Notes: generated by a model from the sequence alone, not told the origin. Shown: positions 1 to 10,294, counted from the stretch's first letter. The stretch is DNA of 64,000 nt from Neocallimastix lanati (nom. inval.) (GCA_016946835.1 JACVTC010000035.1:1222501-1286500); one strand, 5' to 3'. Translations and numbers: made by a program.

Positions 1-430
1 CAACAGATCGCACCAAGAATGATGTTTTAGAATAATCCACCAGAAATGATTTTATTTTTAAACAAAAACATCCCATTCCTTTATATATATATATATATAT
101 ATAATTTAAATCAATAATATCTGTATCTCTTCCACCAAGAAGGAAATTATATAGTCGGTACCACGTCACATATTTATTTACACACTCATTATTCAAAGAA
201 TTACTTATATTAACACGATTTTCACCACTTGAACTATTCACTACATTATCAGTAACAATACTATTATTTTCACTATCATTAATATTAATACTCCTATTTT
301 CACTATCATCAATTCTACTATTATTAACTATATTATTACTATTGTTATTATTATTATTAATATTATACTCTTCATTACTGCTATCAGAATCAGTACTTGA
401 TTCTATATTATTCATATCTATGACAATATA
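1..430 (-). pseudogene. LINE ORF2 C-terminal relic, broken by window edge
   Basis: Read on the minus strand this encodes an Asn/Asp/Ser-rich linker, then a motif ending in NFLLGGRD at about 125-160, then KTSF-V-RS near position 20. The same order occurs in the relic at 54370-55210, and the LGGR motif is in the nearly intact LINE (LSALLGGRS, about 2355-2385). It is therefore the C-terminal part of a diverged LINE reverse transcriptase ORF. It is not open throughout: an AT-repeat (82-102) and frame changes interrupt it. The relic runs off the left edge. Confidence 0.7.
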
Positions 431-519
431 TGACAATAGTGGTTACATCACTATTTGATATTGGACAATATTTGGAAATAATAAAAAATTTCTCGAGGAG
501 ACTACTTAAAACTCTAATT

Positions 520-645
520 TAATGGGTACTTCATATCAGATCTAGATATAAATTCGATGTTCGCGTTGACAAAGCCGTCAATATGATTGAAGGAGATTGT
601 CCTGAACGGTGTCCTTGTCGTTATAGAAAAAATAGTAATCTAGTT
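520..645 (+). pseudogene. Inverted LINE zinc-knuckle fragment
   Basis: On the plus strand this encodes a fragment with RSRYKFDV followed by GDCPERCPC. It matches the segment of the intact LINE ORF2 with RIRCGFKFDI and EDCPKCCPCC (minus strand, about 2565-2655). The neighbouring LINE relics on both sides are on the minus strand, so only this piece of roughly 100-200 bp is inverted. Known for the family: many LINE ORF2 proteins end in a CCHC knuckle. Not a functional gene. Confidence 0.65.
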
Positions 646-735
646 TTTTCTCAAATTTATTTTTCTTATAAGCCTTAGTCTTAATTGATTTTTCAGTCAT
701 AATTCTATCCCAATAAAAGTTTACAATTGCTTTTT
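645..735 (-). pseudogene. LINE ORF2 relic upstream of the zinc knuckle
   Basis: The minus strand encodes a fragment starting NFYWDRIM, matching KFYWERDVFKPS of the intact LINE (about 2760-2810 minus), which lies just upstream of the zinc-knuckle region there. It ends at a T-run (731-750 on the plus strand) followed by AGA, the pattern of a LINE poly(A) tail read from the other strand. Confidence 0.55.
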
Positions 736-750
736 TTTTTTTTTTTTTTT

Positions 751-838
751 AGATGAAAATTTATCTAATTTGTCGACTAAAATTTTACTTTATTTATCCC
801 ATGTATAACGTCTACAGCGTGATATATATCTCTAAGTA

Positions 839-869
<31 letters not shown>

Positions 870-889
870 TAACCCAATTCGAGTTTTCC
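751..889. other. Homopolymer-rich spacer between LINE relics
   Basis: AGATG follows a T-run, then comes AT-rich sequence with an A-run at 840-865. This may be the 3' end of another truncated LINE copy read on the minus strand (TCT followed by an A-run). No open frame. Confidence 0.4.
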
Positions 890-1320
890 CATTTTTTAAA
901 ACCCCTTTTCTGAGCAATCACACATTTCGCCGAAAGGAGGAGGAATGTTAAGTTCTTGTGAAGCATAATAAAGGGAAGTAAAGCTATTCCCCCATTAGAA
1001 AATTCTTCAATTCAGTATAATCCTGAAAAAACTAGTGTCACTGTACTTCTCATTCTTTCTTTGTTTGATTCCAAGTAGAGGTGCATAATACGAAACTTGC
1101 TCAATTACTATAGCTAAAAATAACAATCGTTTATAAGGGATAGGAATATGAGGATTCTTAAGAAATCCTTTTATGAAATAAAGTGCTTTTCTAACTTTAA
1201 AATTCACTTATTTCAATTCTCAGTCATTTGAAAAACGGTACATCTCGTTTGGTATAGCAGTTGGCTTTAAGTAAACTCTTGACTTGAAAAGATAAAAGGT
1301 AGGTTGACTTTCATTTACCA
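890..1320 (-). pseudogene. LINE ORF2 relic, region after the reverse transcriptase core
   Basis: A 66-codon open stretch (1007-1207 minus) includes SYYAPLLGIKQRK, matching VIYYAPLFGSNKSR of the intact LINE ORF2. Downstream on the minus strand ELNIPPF near 930-950 corresponds to ELRIPPLSA of the intact element. The order and orientation agree with a degraded copy of a related LINE. Stops and frame changes show it is not functional. Confidence 0.65.
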
Positions 1321-1334
1321 CCAATGGAGATTCC

Positions 1335-1378
<44 letters not shown>

Positions 1379-1874
1379 CAAGGAAGAGAATACACTTCCA
1401 ATGCTTTATTAAATAGATTAAAATATTTTTATGTATTACATTTAATAAAATAAAAAAAAAAAAAAAATACATTATATAATTAAAAGATTAAAAAAAATAA
1501 AATATATATAAAAGATTAAGTAAAACAAAAAAAATAAATAAATAAAATTAAAAAAAAAATAAAATGTATATAAAAGATAAAGTAAAACAAAAAAAAAAAA
1601 AAAAAAAAAATTTAATGTAATAAAGAATAAAAATAAGTTCAAAAGTTAAAAAAAAATTTTCGATATGATGTATATTATGTGTTGAAACATGATCACCAGT
1701 TAAATCAAAAAAAAAAATTAATAAAACAAAGAAGTAACATCTTTAAAATAGGTTGTGTGATATTCACTAAACGTTCTCTTGAACCACAAGAAAGATCATC
1801 AAAAATTGAATTACATATTATAGGTTTTGTGTTGGGAACTGTACTGTTAGTAAATGTATATATTGATGAGAATT
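1321..1874. other. Homopolymer-rich flank of the LINE insertion
   Basis: Contains a long T-run (1339-1375) followed by AGACAAGG, resembling a LINE 3' terminus read on the minus strand, and several A-runs between 1455 and 1610. A 71-codon plus-strand frame (1679-1894) runs into the next T-run. Its stretch LGTVLLVNVYID is only faintly like a LINE endonuclease strand, and I do not call it a gene. Confidence 0.35.
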
Positions 1875-2000
1875 TTTTTTTTTTTTTTTTTTAGACTTAG
1901 AGAAAACTTTATTTAATTTATAATAATAATAAAATTACATGAAATTAAATGAAAAAATAACAAATAAAATACATGAAATAAAATATTATATATTATAAAA

Positions 2001-4370
2001 TTATAAAAGTGCGTTAGAAGCAATAGCCTCTAACTTTTCCCATTCCTCGATAATAACACCACGTCCATTATTGTGAGTAATAATTTCAGTATTAGTGTTA
2101 TCAATCGAATCTGTATCTGGAGGTGAAAATCCATGCCTTATCATTTCGACGTCGACGCTCTTGGTAACGGTAGATTCAACGGAATACCATTTCATCATCA
2201 AACTAAAAGATCGACAAATTAATGGTATTACGTTTGTTAGAAACTCCGTAATCCCCACAAAATACGGAACAGTTGACGAAGTTGAACTTTGTTTAAAAAT
2301 ATTGTCAACTAATTGTCTTTGTTCCCCATCATTAACTTTAATTTTTGAATATATTGAACGCCCACCAAGAAGTGCACTCAATATATAATAATAAATATTA
2401 TTATCATAATCCTTTTCTGAATCTAAAGAAACATCCAAGGATTTTTGTTCAATTATCAATGCAAACTTCAAAAAGAGATCATCTAGAAAAGGTAAAGATT
2501 TATTTCTGTAATTTTCCAATTCTTTACAGGCAAAGATCCAGTGAGAAAAGCTAGGTACACTAACACCACAACAAGGGCAACATTTAGGGCAATCTTCTGA
2601 GACGATTTTTCTTTTAATGGAAATACTAATGTCGAATTTAAAACCACACCTAATACGAGAAATCCAAAAGAATCCCAACTGATACTTAGGATATTGAAAT
2701 GTTAAGTTTCTGATTTCTGAAATAAATCCAAAATCATTCTCCTTGTAAATAATTGCTTTTTTAGCTTTTGAGGGTTTGAAGACATCTCTTTCCCAATAAA
2801 ACTTTTTTATTTCACTTGTTTTCTTACCATTTAATTTCTTATCCAAAGTCCTTGATTCTTTAGTCCATGAATAATGTGACATAGTAGGAATATTATTAGT
2901 GAGATGATTAATAATACATGATGAGTTTTTCCATTTTCTAAAGCAACGTAATTGAGATATAGCACAGACAGCTGAAAGAGGAGGTATTCTCAATTCACGA
3001 GTAATATTATAGAGACTAACAGAAGAATTGCGAGATTTAAATCCGTAACTCCAATAAAGTCCTCTATTAATAATTTTTTGAGCTTTAGAACATCTGCTCT
3101 TATTTGAACCAAAGAGAGGAGCATAATATATAACAAGACTAAAAATAAACGAAATTAAAACATATTTCTTCAATGGGAGAGGAACAGATTTATTAATAAG
3201 AAAACGAAAGTACAAATTTAACTTGACATTTAAATTACTGTTTAATTTGGATTGTATAGGTTTCAGTGATAAAGATTCATCAAAAGGAATACCAAGATAG
3301 GTATAGTTGTCAGTTTTAGGTAATTTTTTACTACCAATAAAGAAAGATGGATCTTCATAATTTATCGGTTTAACAAAGTTAATCGGTTTTACAACAAGAG
3401 TAGCACACTTATTAATTCCAAAAATCATTTCATTTTTAATAGCCCATTCATGAACTTTATTCAAAATTTTCTTAAGAGCTTGTTTAGATGGAGCAACTAA
3501 AACAATATCATCCGCAAAAAGTCTACCACAACAATATTGAGAATCTAAATATACACCATACTTATCACAATTATCCAGTATATCATTAATGAACAAATTG
3601 AATAAAATAGGAGATAGAGGGCATCCTTGTCTAACACCACGATTAATCGAAAATTCTTCTGAGAGATTACCATTAAAAAAAGCACGAGCTTTAGAGGATA
3701 GATAAAGATTCTTTAAAAACAGATGACATTTATCTCTAATTCCTAAGTTATATAATTTGGTCAAAATATTAAAGATAGGAACTGAATCATAGGCTTTTTT
3801 AAGATCGAGAAAAGCAAGATAAGTAAAATTTCCTTTAAATTTTCTTCTTTGATATATCTCTCTAATTGAAATATACAAACTTATGCATTCTTCTTTATTT
3901 CTAAATCCAAATTGTTCAGGTCTAACAAATTTATGTTCAAGGGCATATTTAGCAATTCTATTAGTAACAATCTTTGAAATAATTTTTAAGCCAACATTAA
4001 TAAGAGAAATACCACGATAATTATTACAATCCGAAAGATCTCCTTTTTTTGGAATTGATATTATAGAAGCCGAATTCCACTCTTCAGGGAAATCACCATC
4101 CCAGATTTTGTTAAATAATGAAAGTAAACATTTAGCACACTTAGAGTAGTGATCATCTGAAGAATCATCTTGATTAACGGATAAATCAGATTTACTAAAG
4201 AAGGCTTTAAAAAATTCAATCGGAATACCATCGGGTCCAGGAGCTTTATTATTTTTCATTTCAAGCACAGTGTTTTGAATTTCTTCCATAGTAATAGAAT
4301 CATTAATATCCCAAGTAGGATTATTATTAGGATTAGTTCCAAATAAACTTACCCAGTATTCATTATCCAA
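2001..4370 (-). CDS. LINE ORF, reverse transcriptase half with CCHC knuckle
   Basis: About 789 codons, listed from the first residues after the in-frame stop; there is no ATG at this boundary. Non-LTR RT blocks appear in order: SIPKKGD with NNYRGISL, the first catalytic Asp in FLDLKKAYDSV, RGVRQGCPLSPILFN, the catalytic FADD in GRLFADDIVLVA near residue 290, and NYTYLGIPF. A thumb-like region follows. Near residues 570-600 is a C-X2-C-X8-H-X4-C knuckle (within CPCCGVSVPSFSHWIFAC), then LLGGRS and an acidic tail. FADD replaces the commoner YADD. Catalytic residues look intact. No RNase H domain is seen. The protein would copy element RNA at a nicked target. Confidence 0.88.
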   Translation of the reverse strand: MDNEYWVSLFGTNPNNNPTWDINDSITMEEIQNTVLEMKNNKAPGPDGIPIEFFKAFFSKSDLSVNQDDSSDDHYSKCAKCLLSLFNKIWDGDFPEEWNSASIISIPKKGDLSDCNNYRGISLINVGLKIISKIVTNRIAKYALEHKFVRPEQFGFRNKEECISLYISIREIYQRRKFKGNFTYLAFLDLKKAYDSVPIFNILTKLYNLGIRDKCHLFLKNLYLSSKARAFFNGNLSEEFSINRGVRQGCPLSPILFNLFINDILDNCDKYGVYLDSQYCCGRLFADDIVLVAPSKQALKKILNKVHEWAIKNEMIFGINKCATLVVKPINFVKPINYEDPSFFIGSKKLPKTDNYTYLGIPFDESLSLKPIQSKLNSNLNVKLNLYFRFLINKSVPLPLKKYVLISFIFSLVIYYAPLFGSNKSRCSKAQKIINRGLYWSYGFKSRNSSVSLYNITRELRIPPLSAVCAISQLRCFRKWKNSSCIINHLTNNIPTMSHYSWTKESRTLDKKLNGKKTSEIKKFYWERDVFKPSKAKKAIIYKENDFGFISEIRNLTFQYPKYQLGFFWISRIRCGFKFDISISIKRKIVSEDCPKCCPCCGVSVPSFSHWIFACKELENYRNKSLPFLDDLFLKFALIIEQKSLDVSLDSEKDYDNNIYYYILSALLGGRSIYSKIKVNDGEQRQLVDNIFKQSSTSSTVPYFVGITEFLTNVIPLICRSFSLMMKWYSVESTVTKSVDVEMIRHGFSPPDTDSIDNTNTEIITHNNGRGVIIEEWEKLEAIASNALL

Positions 4371-4376
4371 ACTGTG

Positions 4377-6125
4377 TTAAGTAACATCAGAAGCTAGTTC
4401 ACTGTAATGTTCAGCAAATCGATTTAATTGATCCAAATGAGAAAATAAAAAGTTACCCTGCTTGTCCTTTAAAACACTTGACGAAATAGAATTAGAGTAC
4501 ATAGGGCGAGATAGCTTCTTTAATTTTAACCAAGCACTCCTAGCATTTTTATTACTAAAATCATTACATGCAGATTCTATTGACTGATGAAATTGTTTTG
4601 ATTTAATAGAAAACTTAATTGACCTGACTTTACCACATATATTTTTATACTCACGAAGCAAATTTAAAAATTCATCAAGGTTTTCAAGATTAGAACCTAA
4701 AGAAAAATTTTTGATTACATTAAATGCAACATGCTTTTCATGAGAAAGTTTCTTGATATAATAAGGGCAGTGGAAAGCTGATCCTTTAAGATCACAAGGA
4801 ACTCTAGCATGAACTTTATCACCAACTTTATTAGCTGTTTCTATAAATTTATTGACCATTTCATTAGAACTTAATTCTTTATTATCATCAAATTCATTAA
4901 GAAGAATTGAGAAGTAGTTACTTGAGAATATTTCATTATGCTTTTCATTACACATGCGTTGGGACCACTTGAATCTTCTAGAAGGAGTAGGAGCACGAAA
5001 ACCTTCTGAGTCATCTTTCTTACAGGAAAGGATAAGAGGGAAGTGGTCAGATATATCATTGAATGTACTACAAACAGATACCTTATTAATGTATTCCTTC
5101 ATTTTACAATTAAATAAAACATGATCAATACAAGACGATCTACCATCCCGAGCCCATGTGAAATCGAGACCTGATAAGTATTTAGTGAACCACTGATAAG
5201 ATGATTTATTAAGTAAACTATCTAATTGGGATTTAGACATATTAAAGTCACCTACAAGAATAGAAGGTGTATTAGTATGTTTCTTTATCCAATTAGTAAT
5301 TTCTGAAAAGGCATTCTTTCTTTCTTCCTTATGAGTGACCGTAGGAACATAAATATTACCAATAGTGCATTTAATTCCCCAAAAAGAAGTAATGTTGACA
5401 GAAATGATATACTTATATTCAAAGGGATCAGGAGAAAATGAACATGAACGATGTACACTTATACTAAGACCTCTCATACCGGGTATATTTGGATCAGCTT
5501 TACGTAAAATTGTATTATAGTGACAAAGAAATGGGTAATTATTTGAATGTACATTAAGGTATTGGCTATTACCGACCTCTTGCAAGCAAATACAGATGGG
5601 TTTAAAAATTTCATTAAAGTATCTAATACCATCACGTTTTTCATCATTCCATCCATTAATATTCCAACTGACACAAAGATTAAAGAACTGAGTAGACGGT
5701 GAATAAATATTACTATAAAGAAAATCTTTAGCCATTGATTTAGTTTCAAAAGAAGAAAATTTGTTGTTAAATTTCTTAACTTCACTGAAAGTTCTGATTT
5801 TGTCGGTTTGGATCCAATTAATTTTATTGATTGGAAGGCAATGGGTAAGAAGAAATAAAATATTTAGGTAATAAGTGGGTTTATCATAGTTTATCCTTAA
5901 AATGAAGTAATTTTCCATATTAGGTGTGTGTGTTTTTATAATTTCATGAACTATTTCATTGCAATTGAAAATACGTTTACTAAGAAATTCCCAAAGTTTA
6001 CTAACAGACCATGATTGAAGATCATGAATAAAGATAAGAATGAAATCTTTATTCTGAATATCGTATCTTCGAAGACCACGTCGCAAAACAGGTATAGTTG
6101 CTGAATTTGAAGAAGTATTATCCAT
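4377..6125 (-). CDS. LINE ORF, endonuclease half (apurinic-like endonuclease)
   Basis: 582 codons from ATG to TAA. After an N-terminal region of about 145 residues of unknown function comes an endonuclease/exonuclease/phosphatase-type domain. Its usual active-site blocks appear in order: SWNINGW, CICLQEVG (catalytic Glu), VGDFNMS (Asp/Asn), CIDHVLFN and SDHFPLIL (the Asp-His pair). In LINEs this domain nicks target DNA to prime reverse transcription. A linker follows. The TAA at 4377-4379 lies in the same frame as the downstream RT: 1755 nt, an exact multiple of three, separate 6125 from the RT reading start at 4370. The two halves are therefore almost certainly one ORF of about 1374 codons broken by a point mutation or read through. 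Confidence 0.85.
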   Translation of the reverse strand: MDNTSSNSATIPVLRRGLRRYDIQNKDFILIFIHDLQSWSVSKLWEFLSKRIFNCNEIVHEIIKTHTPNMENYFILRINYDKPTYYLNILFLLTHCLPINKINWIQTDKIRTFSEVKKFNNKFSSFETKSMAKDFLYSNIYSPSTQFFNLCVSWNINGWNDEKRDGIRYFNEIFKPICICLQEVGNSQYLNVHSNNYPFLCHYNTILRKADPNIPGMRGLSISVHRSCSFSPDPFEYKYIISVNITSFWGIKCTIGNIYVPTVTHKEERKNAFSEITNWIKKHTNTPSILVGDFNMSKSQLDSLLNKSSYQWFTKYLSGLDFTWARDGRSSCIDHVLFNCKMKEYINKVSVCSTFNDISDHFPLILSCKKDDSEGFRAPTPSRRFKWSQRMCNEKHNEIFSSNYFSILLNEFDDNKELSSNEMVNKFIETANKVGDKVHARVPCDLKGSAFHCPYYIKKLSHEKHVAFNVIKNFSLGSNLENLDEFLNLLREYKNICGKVRSIKFSIKSKQFHQSIESACNDFSNKNARSAWLKLKKLSRPMYSNSISSSVLKDKQGNFLFSHLDQLNRFAEHYSELASDVT

Positions 6126-6140
6126 ATCAAGAAAGCCTAA

Positions 6141-6595
6141 AAAATAAAATAAAAGAAGAATAAAATAAAAATAATAAAAATAATAAAAAAAAATAGATAA
6201 AAAAAATTTTTTTTTTTTTTATATATATATATATATAATAAAATAAATTAAAAAATAAAAGAGAAAGTAAATTCCCTTTAAATAGTAAAAAAAAAAAAAA
6301 TATTGGTGTTGAATATTTGAAAGCTTGAAATATAAAATTGTTCTTGATGATTTAATAGATTTTAGATTTTGTAAATAATTGATTTTATCCTGTATAACTG
6401 ATATAATATTTATAAATTTACTCAAGGGTTAGTAATTTATTGATACAAAATTACTTGTATATACTGTTAAAATGAATAATTGTTTCTTTTTATCTTTTGA
6501 CTGATTGTAATTCTTTCAATTAATAAAGCGCTTTAAGATGTTAAAAATTTTCTGTTGAATAATCATAAATTAGCTAAAAGTATATTTAAAAAGAA
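6141..6595. other. AT-rich spacer, no gene seen
   Basis: Homopolymer and AT-dinucleotide sequence (for example 6215-6240) upstream of the LINE. A short minus-strand frame at 6219-6425 is low-complexity and hydrophobic and unlikely to be a gene. Confidence 0.5.
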
Positions 6596-7173
6596 AAAAT
6601 ATTAGTAGAGAAAGACTATAAAAAAGATTCCCATCCGTTAAATAATGTCTTAAACACAAGCTTTGGAGTGAATCAATCTCCTACATTTCCATTTTACAAT
6701 AGCTACATGAAAGTATAAATAATACTATAGAAAAATACATATACAAAATAATGCTAAAGTAAAAAATACAATAGATTCATTACAATGATAATATGTAGAA
6801 ACTACATGATATTATTAATTATACAACTCCAATGTTACTACATATCCAGTTTAAAACAATATAAAACATCAGGTTCACTTTCTACAGTCTCCCAGTATTC
6901 CAGTTTTCACTCTTCGTACTAGAAGCCACTTTAGAAAGGATAACCATCGATTATCATCAGAATCACAGAAAGCTGTAATTAGTACACCTGATATAGGTAT
7001 TCCTTTTCCATCAACCCTCCATGGACCTGGAAAAACAGTCCACATCGATGAGAATTAACAAGACTTCTAACTGTACTATTCCTTTACCATATCGGTACTA
7101 TGTCGGTACTCATGCTCTTGGTAATGAAATTGTTTTTGTTAAACCTCTCAAAAAGTATTATAAGTTTTAAATC

Positions 7174-7213
<40 letters not shown>
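6596..7213 (+). pseudogene. Poly(A)-tailed degenerate coding relic, probably retroposed
   Basis: More GC-rich than its surroundings, ending in TCTCTAAA and an A-run (about 7170-7213). Three open pieces on the plus strand read like real protein. One lies around 6628-6718 (contains NTSFGVNQSPTFPFYN). One is at about 6840-7055 (contains PDIGIPFPSTLHGPGKTV) and ends in a stop. One is at about 7050-7167 (contains TIPLPYRYYVGTHALGNE) and ends KYYKF-stop just before the A-run. I do not recognise the family. Poly(A), coding remnants and frameshifts suggest the 3' part of a retrotransposon or retropseudogene. The TCT plus A-run end is shared with the neighbouring LINE tails. Confidence 0.5.
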
Positions 7214-7215
<2 letters not shown>

Positions 7216-8157
7216 ATAATCTCTAAAGATAAAAATTTTAAGAATTCCTATAACATTTATATTTTATAATTTTTTTTTTTAACGGCAGCAAACTTTTTTC
7301 ATCTTATTCAAAAATTCTCATAGCTTTATATTTTATATTTTATAATATCTAAAAATTTTATAAACTTTAAAAAAATAATAAAACTTTCAAAAGTAATTAG
7401 AACGTTATATTTTACAATTACTAAATAAAATAAAATAAAAAAAAAAAAAGAAAAAAAAAAAAAAAAAAAAAAAAATTATAAACAACTTCTTTAGATTAAT
7501 AAAAAAAAAAATAATAATAAAAATTATATTTTCAACACTAAATAATTTCACATCTTCAAAAACAATAGAAAAAAAATTTCTATTTTTTTTTTTTTTTTTA
7601 ATTATAGAATTTATTTAGTAATATTAAATTAAATTTATGATGATGAATTGAAAAAATGTATATATTAATAATTTTTTTTTTTTTTTTTTAAATTAATTTA
7701 GAAAATTATTTATATTATGAGTAAATATAAATAGATGACGATAAAATACTCTATTTATCATAATAATTTTCCTTTTTTTGTGTTATTTAAATAATTTTAT
7801 ATCTATAAAACTATTTCTTTTTCTTTTTTTTTTTTTTTTTCTTTTTTTTTTTTTTATAAAATAATTTAAAAAAAAAAAATTTTAAAAAAAAAAAAAGATG
7901 AAAAATATGAATTCTTATTAAATTTTTAATTATTCTATATATAAACTTTAAATTTCAAATGAAATTTAAATTTTTTTTATAAATTACTATCATTACTAAA
8001 AAAAATATATATATATTATTTTGAAAAATAATAATATAATTTTTTTTTTGTTTGTTTGTTTGTCATTTATGAAATTCATATATGGATCTTTTATCTATTT
8101 TATTTAATTGATCCATTTTTTTTAAAAAAAAAAAAAAGACTATTTCATTCACTATAT
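7214..8157. other. AT-rich spacer between relic and homeobox gene
   Basis: Long A- and T-runs, no open frame of interest. It includes the 3' flank of the minus-strand homeobox gene (T-rich sequence just left of 8158). Confidence 0.5.
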
Positions 8158-9702
8158 CTATGATTCAACTGGAGAAATATATGAATTACAAACACCATTA
8201 TTCATTTGCTTTTGATTTGGATAAAGATAATAACAATTATTTGAGTTTTGATTATTATTAAAATTTGGAGTAGTATTATTATTATTTATTTGATTGGTTG
8301 AATTATTATAAGAAGGTGTTGATACATTAGTATTCATATTTATTGCATTAATACCTTGATCATTACCAACGACATTCGTTGAAGTCCAATTAACTGGAGT
8401 TGAATTTCCAACGGCATTATTATTTTCCTTTGAAACTGGAGATAATGGTTCATTATTTTGATAAACATTTTGTTGTTGATTATTTACCATACCTTGTTGA
8501 TATTGTCCATTATTTTGATTCATATATTGAGAATTATTATTTTGTTGTTGATTATTACTTGGATTAGCGTTATTTGCTGTAGTAGTAGCAGTATTATTGA
8601 CATAGTTGTATGAAGACATTTGCTTGTTATTATTCAATGGTGGAGATGGTAAATTTCTTGGTGAAATGTTTTGCATTTGTCCAGACATTGGTTGTTGAGT
8701 TTGATTGTAAACATTAGATCCAGAAGTCGTAACAGCTAAACCATTATTATTTTGTTGAACAATGGTCGCTGAAGAATTTGCTGTATTAAGATCTGCTCCA
8801 GTAGTTAATGGATAATTATTAGATTGTTGTTGTTGTGGTTGTTGAGTTTGTTGTTGGTCAACAATTCCAATTTGCTGGTTAACTATTCCTACATTTTGAG
8901 TTTGGTTTGGTGGTGGCATGTTATTATTAGAATAATTCATTGGATTAACAATTTGTTGAATTTGTTGTCCATTATTTTGCTTTGAGACTATTTGAGATCC
9001 TTGTGGATATTGAACATACATTTGTTGTTGATTATAGTTTGAAGAATTTGTGTTGTTAACCATAATTTGTTGTTCTTGAATCTGTTGTTCTTGAATTGGT
9101 TGAACATGAGTTACTTGTTGTTGACCCATATATACATTTTGATTTTGATAAGTCATATTATTAGTTTGAGCTTGTGGTTGTAAAGAGTTAGCAGCATAAC
9201 CATTATTTTGAGAATATTGATTCATTGGACCTGTAGTAGCAGAATATTGATTTGATCCATTCATCATTGGTTGGTAATTTTGATTCATTGGTGGATATCC
9301 AACAGAATAACTTGCTCTTCTTGAAACACTATCCATACCATCTTGGACATAATAATTGTTATCACGATCATAAAGATGAAGACTTAATCTTCTATTTCTA
9401 TCAAAAATATAACTATTTTGAGCTTCAGAAGCATCTCTCTTAAGCTTAGCACGACGGTTTTGGAACCAAATTTGAACAGCTCTTGAAGACATATCTAATT
9501 GTTGTGCTAAACGACTTCTTAAAGCTGCATTTGGTTTTTGAGTTTGTTCAAAAATTTCAGCTAAAATTCTAGTCTCATCTGGTGAAAGTCTTCTTCTTCT
9601 TTTAACTTCCTTTGTACCTGTTGGTGCTTCTTCTGGGATAGCATCATCACGTGGGATGGTGTTATCAACCAATTTTTCATTCTTATTATTTGTATCAGTC
9701 AT
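8158..9702 (-). CDS. Homeobox transcription factor
   Basis: A single-exon gene of 514 codons from ATG at 9702. Residues about 32-91 form a homeodomain: a basic N-terminal arm (KRRRRLS), helix 1-2 text ETRILAEIFEQTQKP, and the recognition helix VQIWFQNRRAKLKRD. The invariant Trp, Phe, Asn and Arg of WFQNRR are present and the length is the typical 60 residues, so it is not of the TALE class. It should bind DNA in the nucleus and regulate transcription. The remaining 420 or so residues are Asn/Gln-rich low complexity with no other domain, as is common in transactivation regions of fungal homeodomain proteins. Coding GC content is clearly above that of the flanks. The exact orthologue (for example Pho2- or Yox-like) cannot be told from sequence alone. 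Confidence 0.9.
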   Translation of the reverse strand: MTDTNNKNEKLVDNTIPRDDAIPEEAPTGTKEVKRRRRLSPDETRILAEIFEQTQKPNAALRSRLAQQLDMSSRAVQIWFQNRRAKLKRDASEAQNSYIFDRNRRLSLHLYDRDNNYYVQDGMDSVSRRASYSVGYPPMNQNYQPMMNGSNQYSATTGPMNQYSQNNGYAANSLQPQAQTNNMTYQNQNVYMGQQQVTHVQPIQEQQIQEQQIMVNNTNSSNYNQQQMYVQYPQGSQIVSKQNNGQQIQQIVNPMNYSNNNMPPPNQTQNVGIVNQQIGIVDQQQTQQPQQQQSNNYPLTTGADLNTANSSATIVQQNNNGLAVTTSGSNVYNQTQQPMSGQMQNISPRNLPSPPLNNNKQMSSYNYVNNTATTTANNANPSNNQQQNNNSQYMNQNNGQYQQGMVNNQQQNVYQNNEPLSPVSKENNNAVGNSTPVNWTSTNVVGNDQGINAINMNTNVSTPSYNNSTNQINNNNTTPNFNNNQNSNNCYYLYPNQKQMNNGVCNSYISPVES

Positions 9703-10263
9703 TTTACTAATAATTATATTAATTAAAATATAATAAAATATTTATATTATTAATTTACCCTTTTTTTACAATACAAAACTTTTCTTATATAATAAAATAT
9801 TTATATAAAAAATAAGAATTTTACCTATTTTATTTCTTTTTATTTTATTTAAATTTCAAATATTTTATATACTTTTTTATTATACAATTATTTCTATTAT
9901 GTTATTTTTAAAAATTATATGTTTATAGTAAGTCTTTTATTTTATTTTATTTTACTTAATAGAACTCTTATTAGTAAAAAAAAATAAAATTATTTTTTAA
10001 TTTCTTTTCTTTTTTTTAAAGAATAAAATAATTTAATAAAATTAATTCTACTTTCTAAAAAAAAAAAAGAAAAAAATCTATATAGTCGATTATTAATAAA
10101 ATAAAAAATACTGTTTATGGTGAAGTAAAATAAAATAAAATAATACAATAAATAATAATTTTTTTTTTTTTTTAATACTTTTATATTAACTTTTTAATAT
10201 TTTTATATTAAATATATTACAAAATTTAATTTAATTTTTAAACCAAAAAAAATTAAAAAAATG

Positions 10264-10294
<31 letters not shown>

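Larger units (their letters stand above)
1875..6140 (-). mobile_element. Nearly complete non-LTR retrotransposon (LINE)
   Basis: A minus-strand element with an AP-type endonuclease region, reverse transcriptase, C-terminal CCHC knuckle, short AT-rich 3' UTR (1893-2000) and poly(A) tail (T-run at about 1875-1892). There is no LTR. The order endonuclease, RT, knuckle places it among L1/Tad-like LINEs. No separate ORF1 is visible upstream, so the 5' end may be truncated or ORF1 may be absent; the 5' limit is set only by the ATG at 6125. I found no convincing target-site duplication. Coding sequence is intact apart from one in-frame stop. Confidence 0.85.

Noticed and set aside
1679-1894. 71-codon plus-strand frame
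   Set aside because: Ends in a poly-Phe run from the LINE tail; similarity to a LINE endonuclease strand is too weak to call.
4871-5785. Additional minus-strand frames inside the LINE (4871-5059, 5474-5785)
   Set aside because: They overlap the endonuclease ORF in other frames and show no motifs.
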